Part shown: positions 47,128-55,595 of the stretch, one piece after another | Layout: every line of letters starts with the position of its first letter | How positions within the stretch are numbered: the stretch's first letter is position 1 | Origin: Alphaproteobacteria bacterium | GTDB taxonomy: Bacteria > Pseudomonadota > Alphaproteobacteria > Micavibrionales > Micavibrionaceae | Length of the DNA: 64,000 bases | Direction of reading: 5' to 3' | Assembly (NCBI GenBank): GCA_023384135.1 | Contig: JAHDXS010000003.1 | Location: 502,728-566,727 of the forward strand | The notes under the pieces: model-generated | Databases searched by the model: none | Seen by the model: the letters and a program-made list of their open reading frames with translations, nothing else | What the model was told of the DNA's origin: nothing | Program-made: the position numbers and the translations under genes

Positions 47128-47466
47128 CTAGCCCTTCTTTTTAGCCGTCTTGGCTTTGGCCGCCGGTGCTTTAGCCTTGGAAGGCTTGGGCTTGGGCTTC
47201 GCCTTGGGCGCGGGCTTGCTTTTAGGCGTCACGCCCTCAAGCGTATCGATCCGCGTCTTGAGAATCTTGATCTCCGCCAACGCGGATTCAAGCATCACTT
47301 CAAGCCGCTCGAAATCCGCGCGGGGCACAAGGTCGATGCCTTGGGCAAAGCTGTCGATTCGGCTGCGGAAATTCTCGTTCGCCTGTTTGCCCGCCTCGCC
47401 CAGAAGGGTTGCCGCCCCTCCGGCCAGTCGTGCCAGATCGTCCAGTAATTTATCCCGCGATACCAT
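47128..47466 (-). CDS. ubiK: Accessory factor UbiK family protein (BMFP)
   Basis: UbiK (YqiC/BMFP) helps the ubiquinone synthesis complex work in aerobic conditions. The 112-residue product has an N-terminal amphipathic helix (KLLDDLARLAGGAATLLG), a coiled-coil with FERLEVMLESALAEIKILKTRIDTLE, and a long Lys/Ala/Pro-rich basic tail, longer than in E. coli. ATG 47466 is chosen by domain start; an open frame upstream shows no homology. The tail could bind membranes or nucleic acid. Confidence 0.85.
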   Translation of the reverse strand: MVSRDKLLDDLARLAGGAATLLGEAGKQANENFRSRIDSFAQGIDLVPRADFERLEVMLESALAEIKILKTRIDTLEGVTPKSKPAPKAKPKPKPSKAKAPAAKAKTAKKKG

Positions 47467-47693
47467 GCCGCTTCGGCCTTTATCTGAAAACCGCGCGTTA
47501 GGTAACACGCCCTGCAAAAATTTGCAAGAATAATGACCCTTTTTTGCATTTTTTACCCCCTTGTTGCTGTGCATAAAGAGCAGGTGGGACCGGGTTTAAA
47601 CCTCAGTAAATGCTTTAAACATTGAGCTTTCCATGGCACCCTCGCACGAGTGCGCTTATGAAACGATTTGATGTACAAAAAGGGAGAAGGAAT

Positions 47694-48170
47694 ATGGCCA
47701 AAAACGTAATTTGCCTATGGTATGACGGCGCGGCGGAAGAGGCTGCAAACTTCTACGCCCGGACCTTCCCGGACAGCGCCGTCAAGGCGGTCCACCTCGC
47801 CCCCGGCGATTACCCGGACGGCAGCCAGGGGGACGTGCTGACGGTCGAATTCACCGTGCTCGGCATACCCTGTCTGGGTCTGAATGGCGGCCCGATTTTC
47901 AAACACAGCGAAGCCTTCTCCTTTCAGGTCGTGACCGAAACTCAGGAGGAAACCGACCGTTACTGGAACGCGATCGTCGGTCACGGCGGGCAGGAAAGCC
48001 AGTGCGGCTGGTGCAAGGATAAATGGGGCCTGTCGTGGCAGATCACCCCGCGCGTGCTTCTGGAGGCGGTGGGCGACCCGGACCGCGCGGCCGCCAAACG
48101 CGCCTTCGAGGCGATGATGCAGATGCGGAAAATCGACATCGCCGCAATCGAGAAGGCGCGGCGCGGATAG
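47694..48170 (+). CDS. VOC family protein, PhnB-like
   Basis: The 158-residue protein has the vicinal-oxygen-chelate fold of the PhnB/3-demethylubiquinone-methyltransferase-like group: ICLWYDGAAEEAANFYARTFPDS, then GPIFKHSEAFSFQV, and CGWCKDKWGLSWQITP near the end. Despite the old family name these proteins are not proven methyltransferases. ATG 47694 is chosen because GGGAGAAGGA lies before it; an upstream frame is not conserved. Confidence 0.9.
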   Translation: MAKNVICLWYDGAAEEAANFYARTFPDSAVKAVHLAPGDYPDGSQGDVLTVEFTVLGIPCLGLNGGPIFKHSEAFSFQVVTETQEETDRYWNAIVGHGGQESQCGWCKDKWGLSWQITPRVLLEAVGDPDRAAAKRAFEAMMQMRKIDIAAIEKARRG

Positions 48171-48255
48171 GACGCCCGCAAAGCGGGAATCAAAGCGCGG
48201 AGAGAGCCCGAAGAAAGGGGTTTACAAAACCCGTCCCCGGGCCGATAAAATCCCC

Positions 48256-49077
48256 ATGGCCATCCCGTTTCCGAATATTGATCCGATCGCCTTTAGTATA
48301 GGCCCGTTCGCCGTGCGCTGGTACGCGCTCTCCTACATGGTCGGCATCCTGATCGGCTGGCGCTACGCGCTGTCTTTGGCTGCACGGGGGCAGGGGCCGC
48401 AAGGCTCGCAGCCGCAAACGCCGACCGTATCCGACATCGACGATTTCGTCACATGGGCTGTTCTCGGGATCGTCTTGGGTGGCCGCATCGGCTACGTGAT
48501 GTTTTACGCGCCGGAGATATTCCTGAATAATCCGCAGGAAGTGCTGATGGTCTGGAAGGGCGGCATGTCCTTCCACGGCGGGATGCTCGGCGTATTGCTG
48601 GCGATGATTCTGTTCGCAAGGTCGAGGGGGATTCCCTTCCTGCGTCTCTCGGATATCATTTGTGCTTGCGCCCCCATCGGCCTGTTCTTCGGGCGCATCG
48701 CCAACTTCATCAACGGCGAACTCTACGGGCGCTTTACGGATGTAAGCTGGGGCGTGATCTTCCCCGACGGCAGCGGCCAGCCCCGGCACCCCAGCCAGCT
48801 TTATGAGGCGGCGCTGGAGGGTCTGGTGCTCTTTATCGTTCTGGCGTTCATGATCCGCCGCCCCGCCATCCGCAACCGCCCCGGCCTCGTCTCGGGCGTG
48901 TTCCTTCTGGGCTACGGCGCCTCGCGCATGTTCATCGAAAACTTCCGCGAACCGGATATCCAGATCGGCTATATCGCCGGGTTCATAACGATGGGCCAGA
49001 TTCTTTGTCTGCCGATGATCCTGATCGGGATCGGCGCCATAATCTACGCGCGTAAAACCCGACCCGCCACGCCATGA
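48256..49077 (+). CDS. lgt: Prolipoprotein diacylglyceryl transferase
   Basis: Lgt attaches diacylglycerol from phosphatidylglycerol to the lipobox cysteine. The 273-residue inner-membrane enzyme has seven predicted helices and the family motif GGMSFHGGMLG with the essential His near residue 115. GRIANFINGELYGR contains the conserved RxxNFxNxE. Lipoproteins encoded in this window (21519, 27140) would be its substrates. Its stop overlaps midA by four bases. Confidence 0.95.
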   Translation: MAIPFPNIDPIAFSIGPFAVRWYALSYMVGILIGWRYALSLAARGQGPQGSQPQTPTVSDIDDFVTWAVLGIVLGGRIGYVMFYAPEIFLNNPQEVLMVWKGGMSFHGGMLGVLLAMILFARSRGIPFLRLSDIICACAPIGLFFGRIANFINGELYGRFTDVSWGVIFPDGSGQPRHPSQLYEAALEGLVLFIVLAFMIRRPAIRNRPGLVSGVFLLGYGASRMFIENFREPDIQIGYIAGFITMGQILCLPMILIGIGAIIYARKTRPATP

Positions 49078-50171
49078 CACCGCTGGAAAAAATTCTGGCG
49101 GACACGATCGCGCAGAGCGGTCCGGTGAATATTGAAACCTTTATGAGCCTCGCGCTCGGTCACCCGCAGCGCGGCTACTACATCACGCGCGACCCGCTGG
49201 GCCGCGGCGGCGATTTCACGACCGCCCCGGAAATCTCGCAGATGTTCGGCGAACTGATCGGCCTGTGGTGCGCTGACCTCTGGATGCAGATGGGCCGCCC
49301 CGGAAAATTCATTATGACCGAGGCCGGGCCGGGGAGGGGGACGTTGATGGCCGACCTTCTGCGCGCAGGCCGATCGGTGCCGGGTTTCATCGAGGCCGCC
49401 GAAATTCATCTGATCGAGACCAGCCCCGCCTTGAGGGAAAAACAGGCGCACGCGCTGGAGGGCTTCAATCCGCACTTTCACGATACGCTGGACGGCTTGA
49501 AAACCCCGCAAGCTCCGGTCATCCTGATCGCCAACGAGTTTCTCGACGCCCTCCCGGTCCGCCAGTTCGCATGGATCGGCGCCGCGTGGAAGGAACGCGC
49601 TGTTGGATTCACCGAAGGCACAGGCTTCCAATATGTCTGGATCCCCGCGCCCGAAGAAAATCTTGAAAACCTCCCCCGCGAGCCGCAGGAGGGCGAAATC
49701 TATGAAATCGGCTCCGCCCGCGATGCGTTCGTCAAAGACGCTGTGGACCTCACAAAACACGGAGGCACGGCCCTGTTCATCGATTACGGCTACACGAAAT
49801 CCGCCCCCGGCGACACGCTGCAAGCGGTAAGGGATCACCGCTTCCATAACGCATTGGAGATGATCGGCGAGGCCGACCTCACCGCCCACGTCAATTTTGA
49901 AACCGCCGCCTGCGTTGCGCGGGAAGAAGGCGCAAATGTCTTCGGCCCTATGACGCAGGGGCGCTTCCTGCTGTCCCTCGGCCTTTCGGAACGCACGCAG
50001 GCTCTGATCAATGCCGTGTCCGCGCGTCTCAGGGATGGCCCGGAAGCGCAGAATGCGGTACAAGACATAAAGTCCGCCGCGCTGCGCCTCAGCGGCCCGG
50101 CGGGCATGGGTCAACTTTTCAAGGTGCTGTGCGTAAGCCATGACAAAACCCTCCGCCCGTCCGGCTTCTGA
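49074..50171 (+). CDS. SAM-dependent methyltransferase, MidA/NDUFAF7 family
   Basis: The 365-residue protein belongs to the family whose mitochondrial member NDUFAF7 dimethylates an arginine of complex I subunit NDUFS2. It has the N-terminal FMSLALGHPQRGYYITRDPLG-type region, YTM-equivalent FTTAPEISQMFGELIG, SAM motif I TEAGPGRGTLMADLL, and IANEFLDALPVRQF. Its bacterial substrate may also be complex I. It overlaps both lgt (4 bases) and pgeF (32 bases). Confidence 0.92.
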   Translation: MTPLEKILADTIAQSGPVNIETFMSLALGHPQRGYYITRDPLGRGGDFTTAPEISQMFGELIGLWCADLWMQMGRPGKFIMTEAGPGRGTLMADLLRAGRSVPGFIEAAEIHLIETSPALREKQAHALEGFNPHFHDTLDGLKTPQAPVILIANEFLDALPVRQFAWIGAAWKERAVGFTEGTGFQYVWIPAPEENLENLPREPQEGEIYEIGSARDAFVKDAVDLTKHGGTALFIDYGYTKSAPGDTLQAVRDHRFHNALEMIGEADLTAHVNFETAACVAREEGANVFGPMTQGRFLLSLGLSERTQALINAVSARLRDGPEAQNAVQDIKSAALRLSGPAGMGQLFKVLCVSHDKTLRPSGF

Positions 50172-50964
50172 CGAGATTCAAGGTTTCACGCATGACGCGT
50201 TTTCAAAAACCCTGCCTCGCGGCATCGCGTATGGCTTCTTCGGCCGCAAGGGCGGCGTGAGCGAGGGCATCTTTAAAGGTCTGAATTGCGGGCAAGGCTC
50301 GAACGACGACCCTGAAACTGTCGCAAAAAACCGCAGCCTCGTCGCCGGAAAGATCGGCATAACGCCGGAAAATCTGCTCTCCCTTTATCAGGTCCACGGC
50401 AACGCCTGCCTGACCGTCGAGACGCCGTGGCTGCCTAAGGACAGGCCGAACGCCGACGCGATGGTCACCGACCGCCCAGGCCTTGGCCTTGGCATCCTCG
50501 TGGCCGACTGCGCCCCCGTGCTGTTCCACGGCACCAAAGCGGACGGCTCGCCCGTCATCGGCGCCGCCCACGCCGGCTGGAAGGGCGCGGTCTCAGGCGT
50601 TCTGGAGCAAACCGCCAAAACCATGATCGAACGGGGCGCGGAGCCGCAAACCCTCGCGGCCTGCATCGGCCCCTGCATCGGCCCGCAATCCTATGAAGTC
50701 TCGGCGGATTTCGACAAGCCGTTCCTTGAACAGGACGCCGGGGCCGATCGCTTCTTCCGCCCCGCGCAGAAATTCGGCCACCTGATGTTCGACCTCCCGG
50801 CTTATTGCCTCTGGAGGCTTGAAAGCGCGGGCATTCAATTCGCCTTCGATCTGGGCCGCGACACCTTCGCCGACGAGGTGAATTTCTACAGCTACCGCCG
50901 CACGACGCACCGCAAGGAGGCCGATTACGGGCGCCAGATCGCGGTGATTGCTTTGACTTTATAG
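50140..50964 (+). CDS. pgeF: Peptidoglycan editing factor / purine nucleoside phosphorylase PgeF (YfiH)
   Basis: The 274-residue protein has the complete DUF152 metal and catalytic residues: GFFGRKGGVS, VADCAPVLF, AAHAGWKGAVSGVLE and IGPCIGPQSYEV. The family is described as a purine nucleoside phosphorylase with adenosine-deaminase activity and as a factor that keeps wrong precursors out of peptidoglycan. It overlaps the midA end by 32 bases in another frame; a later start would shorten the conserved region. lgt-midA-pgeF is the normal alphaproteobacterial order. Confidence 0.93.
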   Translation: MTKPSARPASDEIQGFTHDAFSKTLPRGIAYGFFGRKGGVSEGIFKGLNCGQGSNDDPETVAKNRSLVAGKIGITPENLLSLYQVHGNACLTVETPWLPKDRPNADAMVTDRPGLGLGILVADCAPVLFHGTKADGSPVIGAAHAGWKGAVSGVLEQTAKTMIERGAEPQTLAACIGPCIGPQSYEVSADFDKPFLEQDAGADRFFRPAQKFGHLMFDLPAYCLWRLESAGIQFAFDLGRDTFADEVNFYSYRRTTHRKEADYGRQIAVIALTL

Positions 50965-50984
50965 GCGGCGCAATAAAAATACGG

Positions 50985-51012
50985 TTGATTTATCGCCCCC
51001 ATAACTTATATT
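50985..51012 (+). promoter_or_regulatory. Candidate promoter of prs
   Basis: TTGATT (50985-50990) and TATATT (51007-51012) are spaced 16 bases, 33 bases before the prs start codon. Confidence 0.5.
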
Positions 51013-51045
51013 TCGCTGGGTTAACGGGGCGTTTTAGGGCACATA

Positions 51046-52014
51046 ATGGCGACAAGCATGGCCGGGTCATACACACACACCATGAAGCTGATTTCCGGTA
51101 ATTCGAATCGCGGCCTGTCGGAGGCGATCTCATCTTATCTCGATGTCCCCCTGACCCAATGCAATATCAAGCGTTTCAACGACATGGAAGTGTTCGTGGA
51201 AATCATGGAGAACGTGCGCGGCAAGGATGCGTTCTTCATCCAGTCCACCTCCTATCCCGCAAACGACCACCTGATGGAGCTGCTGATCGCCATCGACGCG
51301 CTGAGGCGCGGATCGGCGCGGCGCATCACCGCCGTCATCCCGTATTTCGGCTACGCGCGGCAGGACCGCAAAACCGGGGGCCGCACGCCCATCTCGGCCA
51401 AGCTGGTCTCCAACCTCATCACCGCCGCCGGGGCCGACCGCGTCCTGACCCTTGATCTCCACGCCGGGCAGATTCAGGGCTTCTTCGATATCCCGGTGGA
51501 CAATCTGATCTCCGCGCCCGTCTTCGTGCCGCATATTAAAAAGAATTACGACGATAAGCCGCTCTGTATCGTCTCGCCCGACGTGGGCGGCGTATTCCGC
51601 GCCCGTCTTCTGGCCAAGCGCCTGAACGCCGATCTGGCCATCATCGACAAACGCCGGGAAGATGCCGGAGTCTCCGAAGTGATGAACGTTATCGGCGACG
51701 TAGACGGAAAATCCTGCATCCTCGTTGACGATATTGTCGATTCCGGCGGAACGCTCTGCAACGCAGCCGTGGCCTTGCGGGAGCAGGGGGCAACCGATGT
51801 AGCGGCCTATGTGGTGCACGGCGTTCTTTCCGGCGCCGCCGTGGATCGGGTCACCAACTCCCCCCTCGAAAAGCTGGTGATTACGGACAGCATCGCCGCC
51901 ACAGAGGACATGAAGAAATCCAAGAAAATCGAGCAAATCAGCATCGCCAGCCTGATCGGCGAGGCCACCCGCCGGATCTTCGAAGAACGCTCGATTTCTG
52001 AGCTTTTCAAGTGA
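51046..52014 (+). CDS. prs: Ribose-phosphate pyrophosphokinase
   Basis: Prs makes PRPP from ribose 5-phosphate and ATP for nucleotide, His and Trp synthesis. The 322-residue protein has [35 protein letters not shown], the [16 protein letters not shown] region and the PRPP-binding [18 protein letters not shown] 51046 has AGGG upstream; a second ATG 36 bases later would give the usual 310-residue length, so the first 12 residues are uncertain. Confidence 0.95.
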   Translation: MATSMAGSYTHTMKLISGNSNRGLSEAISSYLDVPLTQCNIKRFNDMEVFVEIMENVRGKDAFFIQSTSYPANDHLMELLIAIDALRRGSARRITAVIPYFGYARQDRKTGGRTPISAKLVSNLITAAGADRVLTLDLHAGQIQGFFDIPVDNLISAPVFVPHIKKNYDDKPLCIVSPDVGGVFRARLLAKRLNADLAIIDKRREDAGVSEVMNVIGDVDGKSCILVDDIVDSGGTLCNAAVALREQGATDVAAYVVHGVLSGAAVDRVTNSPLEKLVITDSIAATEDMKKSKKIEQISIASLIGEATRRIFEERSISELFK

Positions 52015-52030
52015 TTTACCCAAAAAACAC

Positions 52031-52059
52031 TTGATAAATCCTGCCATTTCAGCTTATTT
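52031..52059 (+). promoter_or_regulatory. Candidate promoter of rplY
   Basis: TTGATA (52031-52036) and TTATTT (52054-52059) are spaced 17 bases, 65 bases before the rplY ATG. Confidence 0.4.
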
Positions 52060-52124
52060 AGCGCCAGTTCGTGTCCGGCACCCCTGGAGGTCGGCACGCC
52101 TTTAAATATCGAAAGGTTATTGAA

Positions 52125-52787
52125 ATGTCTAAGAAATACGCTTTAAAAGCGGCAAATCGTGAGCGCGCAGGTAAAGGGGTCGCACGTTCATTACGCCGCG
52201 AGGGTCGCGTCCCCGCCGTTGTGTACGGCGACGGGAAGGAGCCTGTTAAGATTTCCCTGCCCCTGAACGAATCCACGATCGAATACCGCCGTGGTCATAT
52301 GTTCACCACCCTGTGCGATCTGGACCTCGAAGGTAAGGCGCACGTTGTTCTGGCCCGGGACGTGCAGCTGCACCCCGTGACGGACTTTATCGAGCATATC
52401 GATTTTCTGCGCGTCACGCCGAAAACGAAAATTCCGGTCTGGGTGCCCGTTCACTTCATCAACCACGAAGATTCCCCCGGGATCTTCCAGAAGGGCGTTC
52501 TGAACGTCGTGCGTCACGAAGTCGAACTGATGTGCAGCGCGATGGACATTCCCGAGTCGATTGACGTTAACCTGGCCGGCAAAGACCTTGGCGATGCCGT
52601 CAAGATCAGCGACGCCAAGCTGCCCGAGGGCGTAAAGCCCGTCATCTCCAACCGTGACTTCACCATCGCAACGATTGTTGCGCCGAAGGTCGGCCCGGAT
52701 GAAGATGAGGCCGCCAAGGCTGCTGAAGGCGACGCTGCTGCGGCTGCTCCGGCTGCCGCTGCTGCCCCTGCCGCTGATAAGAAGTGA
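52125..52787 (+). CDS. rplY: 50S ribosomal protein L25/general stress protein Ctc
   Basis: L25/Ctc binds 5S rRNA in the large subunit. The 220-residue protein is the long (TL5/Ctc) form: an N-terminal 5S-binding domain (GKGVARSLRREGRVPAVVYG), the central beta-domain with HIDFLRV and VPVHFINHEDSPGI, and an Ala-rich acidic tail. ATG 52125 is chosen by domain start with AAAGG ahead. A strong terminator follows, separating it from pth, even though the two are adjacent. Confidence 0.96.
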   Translation: MSKKYALKAANRERAGKGVARSLRREGRVPAVVYGDGKEPVKISLPLNESTIEYRRGHMFTTLCDLDLEGKAHVVLARDVQLHPVTDFIEHIDFLRVTPKTKIPVWVPVHFINHEDSPGIFQKGVLNVVRHEVELMCSAMDIPESIDVNLAGKDLGDAVKISDAKLPEGVKPVISNRDFTIATIVAPKVGPDEDEAAKAAEGDAAAAAPAAAAAPAADKK

Positions 52788-52807
52788 AACTTCTCGATCT
52801 GATTTTG

Positions 52808-52847
52808 AAAGGCGCCGGGTTCCGCAAAAACGGTCCGGCGCCTTTTT
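52808..52847 (+). terminator. Rho-independent terminator between rplY and pth
   Basis: AAAGGCGCCGG and CCGGCGCCTTT form a long GC-rich stem with a 16-base loop, followed by a T5 run. It begins about 20 bases after the rplY stop. It argues against an upstream GTG start for pth at 52784. Confidence 0.9.
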
Positions 52848-52882
52848 CCGACCCGCAGCAAACCGCAGGAGAAATTCCCGAC

Positions 52883-53509
52883 ATGTGGCTGTTCGCAGGA
52901 CTGGGCAACCCCGGCGACAAATACCGCAATCACCGCCACAACGTGGGCTTCATGGTGGCGGACGCCATCGCGCACAAATATGAGAGCTTCGGCCCCTTCC
53001 GGTCGAAATTCGACGGCCAGATCAGCGAAGGCAAAATCAAGGGCAAGAAGGTCGCGCTGCTCAAGCCCAAAACCTATATGAACCTCTCGGGCCAGTCGGT
53101 GGTCAAGGCCGCGCATTTCTATAAAATCCTCCCGGATAATATCATTGTGTTCCACGACGAGGTGGACCTGCCCCCCGGCGAAATACGGGTAAAAAAGGGC
53201 GGTGGCAACGCCGGGCATAACGGCCTCAAATCCATTCAGTCGTCGCTCAGCACCCCCGATTTCTGGCGCGTGCGGATCGGCGTGGGCCGCCCCCCGATGG
53301 GTGGCGACGTCAGCAACCACGTGCTCGGCGATTTCTCCTCGCACGACCGAGAATGGCTCGAAAAGGCGCTGGCCGATATGGCGGACCGCGCGCCCGATCT
53401 ACTCTCCGGCGATCCGGCGCTGTTTGCGAAAAACCTGAAGCCGAAGACGGAAAAACCAAAAAAACCGAAGCAACCCAAGGAAGAAAAGGAACAAGAAGAT
53501 GGGCTTTAA
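52883..53509 (+). CDS. pth: Peptidyl-tRNA hydrolase
   Basis: Pth frees tRNA from prematurely dropped peptidyl-tRNA. The 208-residue product has the family start WLFAGLGNPGDKYRNHRHNVGF with catalytic His, KPKTYMNLSGQSV, HDEVDLPPGEIRVKKGGGNAGHNGLKS. The C-terminal tail is Lys/Pro/Glu-rich and unusually long. ATG 52883 is fixed by the terminator just upstream and by AGGAG about ten bases before it. It overlaps ychF by 11 bases. Confidence 0.95.
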   Translation: MWLFAGLGNPGDKYRNHRHNVGFMVADAIAHKYESFGPFRSKFDGQISEGKIKGKKVALLKPKTYMNLSGQSVVKAAHFYKILPDNIIVFHDEVDLPPGEIRVKKGGGNAGHNGLKSIQSSLSTPDFWRVRIGVGRPPMGGDVSNHVLGDFSSHDREWLEKALADMADRAPDLLSGDPALFAKNLKPKTEKPKKPKQPKEEKEQEDGL

Positions 53510-54602
53510 TTGCGGGATCGTAGGCCTTCCCAACGTCGGAAAATCGACTCTCTTCAACGCGCTGACCGCGACGGCGGCGGCGCAGGCGGCGAACTTCCCC
53601 TTCTGCACGATCGAGCCGAATATCGGCCGTGTTGCCGTGCCGGACGTGCGCATGGAAAAACTCGCCAAAATCGCGGGCTCGCAAAACATTATCCCGACCC
53701 AGCTTGAATTCGTGGACATCGCGGGCCTCGTGAAGGGCGCCAGCAAGGGGGAGGGGCTAGGCAACCAGTTCCTCGCCAACATCCGCGAGACCGACGCTAT
53801 CATCCACGTCCTGCGCTGCTTCGAGGACGATGACGTGATCCATGTCGAGGGCTCGGTCGATCCCCTGCGGGACGAGGAGGTCATCGAGACCGAACTCATG
53901 CTCGCCGACATGGAAAGTCTCGGCAAACAGATCGCCACGATCGAGCGCCGCGCCAAATCCGGCGATAAGGAAATCAAGGGACAATATGAATATATGCTGC
54001 GCCTCAAGGAGGCCCTCGATCAGGGCAAGCCCGCGCGCACCGTCTCCGTCGATAACGAGGATCAGGCCCGCTGGATGAAGCTGTGCCAGCTCATCACGTC
54101 AAAACCCGTGCTCTATGTCTGCAACGTGAAAGAGTCCGACGCGGCAAACGGCAACGAATGGACCAAAAAAGTCTCCGAGATGGCCAAACAGAAGGGCGCG
54201 CAATATGTGGTGATCAGCGCCGCGATCGAATCCGAAATCGCCCAGCTGGAATCCGAGGAGGAAAAATCCGAATACCTCGCCTCCATGGGCCTGACGGAGC
54301 CGGGCTTGAACCGTGTCATCGGCGCGGGCCACAAGCTCCTGAACCTCCAGACATACTTCACCTGCGGGCCGAAGGAAACCCGTGCCTGGACCGTGCGCAT
54401 CGGCGCGAAGGCGCCCGAGGCGGCGGGCTGCATCCACTCCGACTTCGAGCGCGGCTTCATCCGGGCCGAGGTCATCGCCTTCGACGACTACATCGCCTGC
54501 AACGGCGAAAACGGGGCAAAGGAAAAGGGCAAGATGCGCCAGGAAGGCAAGGAATACATCGTGAAAGACGGAGACGTCATTTTGTTCCGGTTTAACGTCT
54601 AA
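53499..54602 (+). CDS. ychF: Redox-regulated ribosome-binding ATPase YchF (OLA1)
   Basis: YchF is an Obg-class P-loop protein that prefers ATP and binds ribosomes. The 367-residue product has G1 GLPNVGKSTLFNAL, G3 FVDIAGLVKGASKGEGLGNQFL, the NxxE-type fourth motif (CNVKESD) that replaces NKxD, a coiled-coil arm and the C-terminal TGS domain. Length is normal. The pth-ychF order is conserved in alphaproteobacteria. Confidence 0.96.
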   Translation: MGFNCGIVGLPNVGKSTLFNALTATAAAQAANFPFCTIEPNIGRVAVPDVRMEKLAKIAGSQNIIPTQLEFVDIAGLVKGASKGEGLGNQFLANIRETDAIIHVLRCFEDDDVIHVEGSVDPLRDEEVIETELMLADMESLGKQIATIERRAKSGDKEIKGQYEYMLRLKEALDQGKPARTVSVDNEDQARWMKLCQLITSKPVLYVCNVKESDAANGNEWTKKVSEMAKQKGAQYVVISAAIESEIAQLESEEEKSEYLASMGLTEPGLNRVIGAGHKLLNLQTYFTCGPKETRAWTVRIGAKAPEAAGCIHSDFERGFIRAEVIAFDDYIACNGENGAKEKGKMRQEGKEYIVKDGDVILFRFNV

Positions 54603-54641
54603 ATCTTTACAGATATCTGAAGAGTCCATAAATGTACGTTT

Positions 54642-55526
54642 ATGGCAAAAGAGTCACGAAAACATCATTTTGTCCCCAAGTTCTTGCTTCGGCCTTGGCT
54701 GAGACAGAACGCCAAAAACCAGAGTGTCCTTTACGGCTACTTCTGGGATGGGCGGAGCGGTCAAATGTGCAAAAAGGAAAAGGGACTAGATGGTTTCTGT
54801 TTCCAACTAGATCTACTAACGCTGAAATCGCACAATCTAGGGCGGGACGCGATTGAGCGTATTTTCTTCGGTGAAGTGGATACCAAAGGCGCAATAGCCC
54901 GCGATCTTTTGCTGCAATCAGGCCCGCAATCTCTTACAGGAGAGCAACGCTGTGATTTTGCCCGTCTTCTCTTATCTCTAGATGTGCGGCGACCTATAAT
55001 TGTCGAAAAATTGCGGAACGAAGGGACTGAAACAAATAAGGCCAGTTTTGATAGCGATCCTGAAATTTTGTCAGTTATGTTGGAAGCCGGAATAGACGAG
55101 CCACCATCATCATATTACGAAAGGCATAAAGGCATTTCATTCAAGGATATGGGTCTTTCTAGTATCCAGAGGCTTGTTGATAATCCCGAAGTCGGCGGAC
55201 GGCTCGTTAATGCGCTTTGGTACATTAAGCATCTGGGTGAGCACGAAGGCTCTTTGGTGCTGTCAGATCGCCCTTTAATCCGGATTAGGGGATACGATCA
55301 TCCCGGCGCTGTGTGGGCTCTGCCTTTAACGCCGAAGGCAGCGTTTATTGCCGTAAACCACCCTGAAAACCTAAGAAGGATGCAGCGCGTTACGCCTCAG
55401 CGCTTTGCCAAACAGACAAATTATAGCAGCACAATTCAGGCAGAAAGGTTTGTTTTTAGCGTTGACAGCCTTCATGAACGCTGGTTGGGAAAACATCTCG
55501 CCCCAAAGAACAAAAATGTCGATTAG
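54642..55526 (+). CDS. DUF4238 domain-containing protein
   Basis: The 294-residue protein starts with the DUF4238 signature HHFVPKFLLRPWL and continues with the family's helical core (SLTGEQRCDFARLLLSLDVRRP) and the SLVLSDRPL segment. The function is unknown. The base composition is clearly lower in G+C than the flanking genes (near half by eye) and the codon choice differs, which suggests acquisition by transfer. It sits between conserved ychF and the 684-residue gene in an accessory pocket. No integrase or repeat was seen at its borders. Confidence 0.75.
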   Translation: MAKESRKHHFVPKFLLRPWLRQNAKNQSVLYGYFWDGRSGQMCKKEKGLDGFCFQLDLLTLKSHNLGRDAIERIFFGEVDTKGAIARDLLLQSGPQSLTGEQRCDFARLLLSLDVRRPIIVEKLRNEGTETNKASFDSDPEILSVMLEAGIDEPPSSYYERHKGISFKDMGLSSIQRLVDNPEVGGRLVNALWYIKHLGEHEGSLVLSDRPLIRIRGYDHPGAVWALPLTPKAAFIAVNHPENLRRMQRVTPQRFAKQTNYSSTIQAERFVFSVDSLHERWLGKHLAPKNKNVD

Positions 55527-55595
55527 AGACCTAAGTTACGGCTTGTCAAACTTCAAGTCTAAGCTTGAACGCCGAATGAAAAAATCAAATCAAGG

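Noticed and set aside
52784..52882. GTG start giving a 33-residue longer Pth, overlapping the rplY stop
   Set aside because: A canonical terminator lies within the extension, and the Pth family starts at the later ATG.
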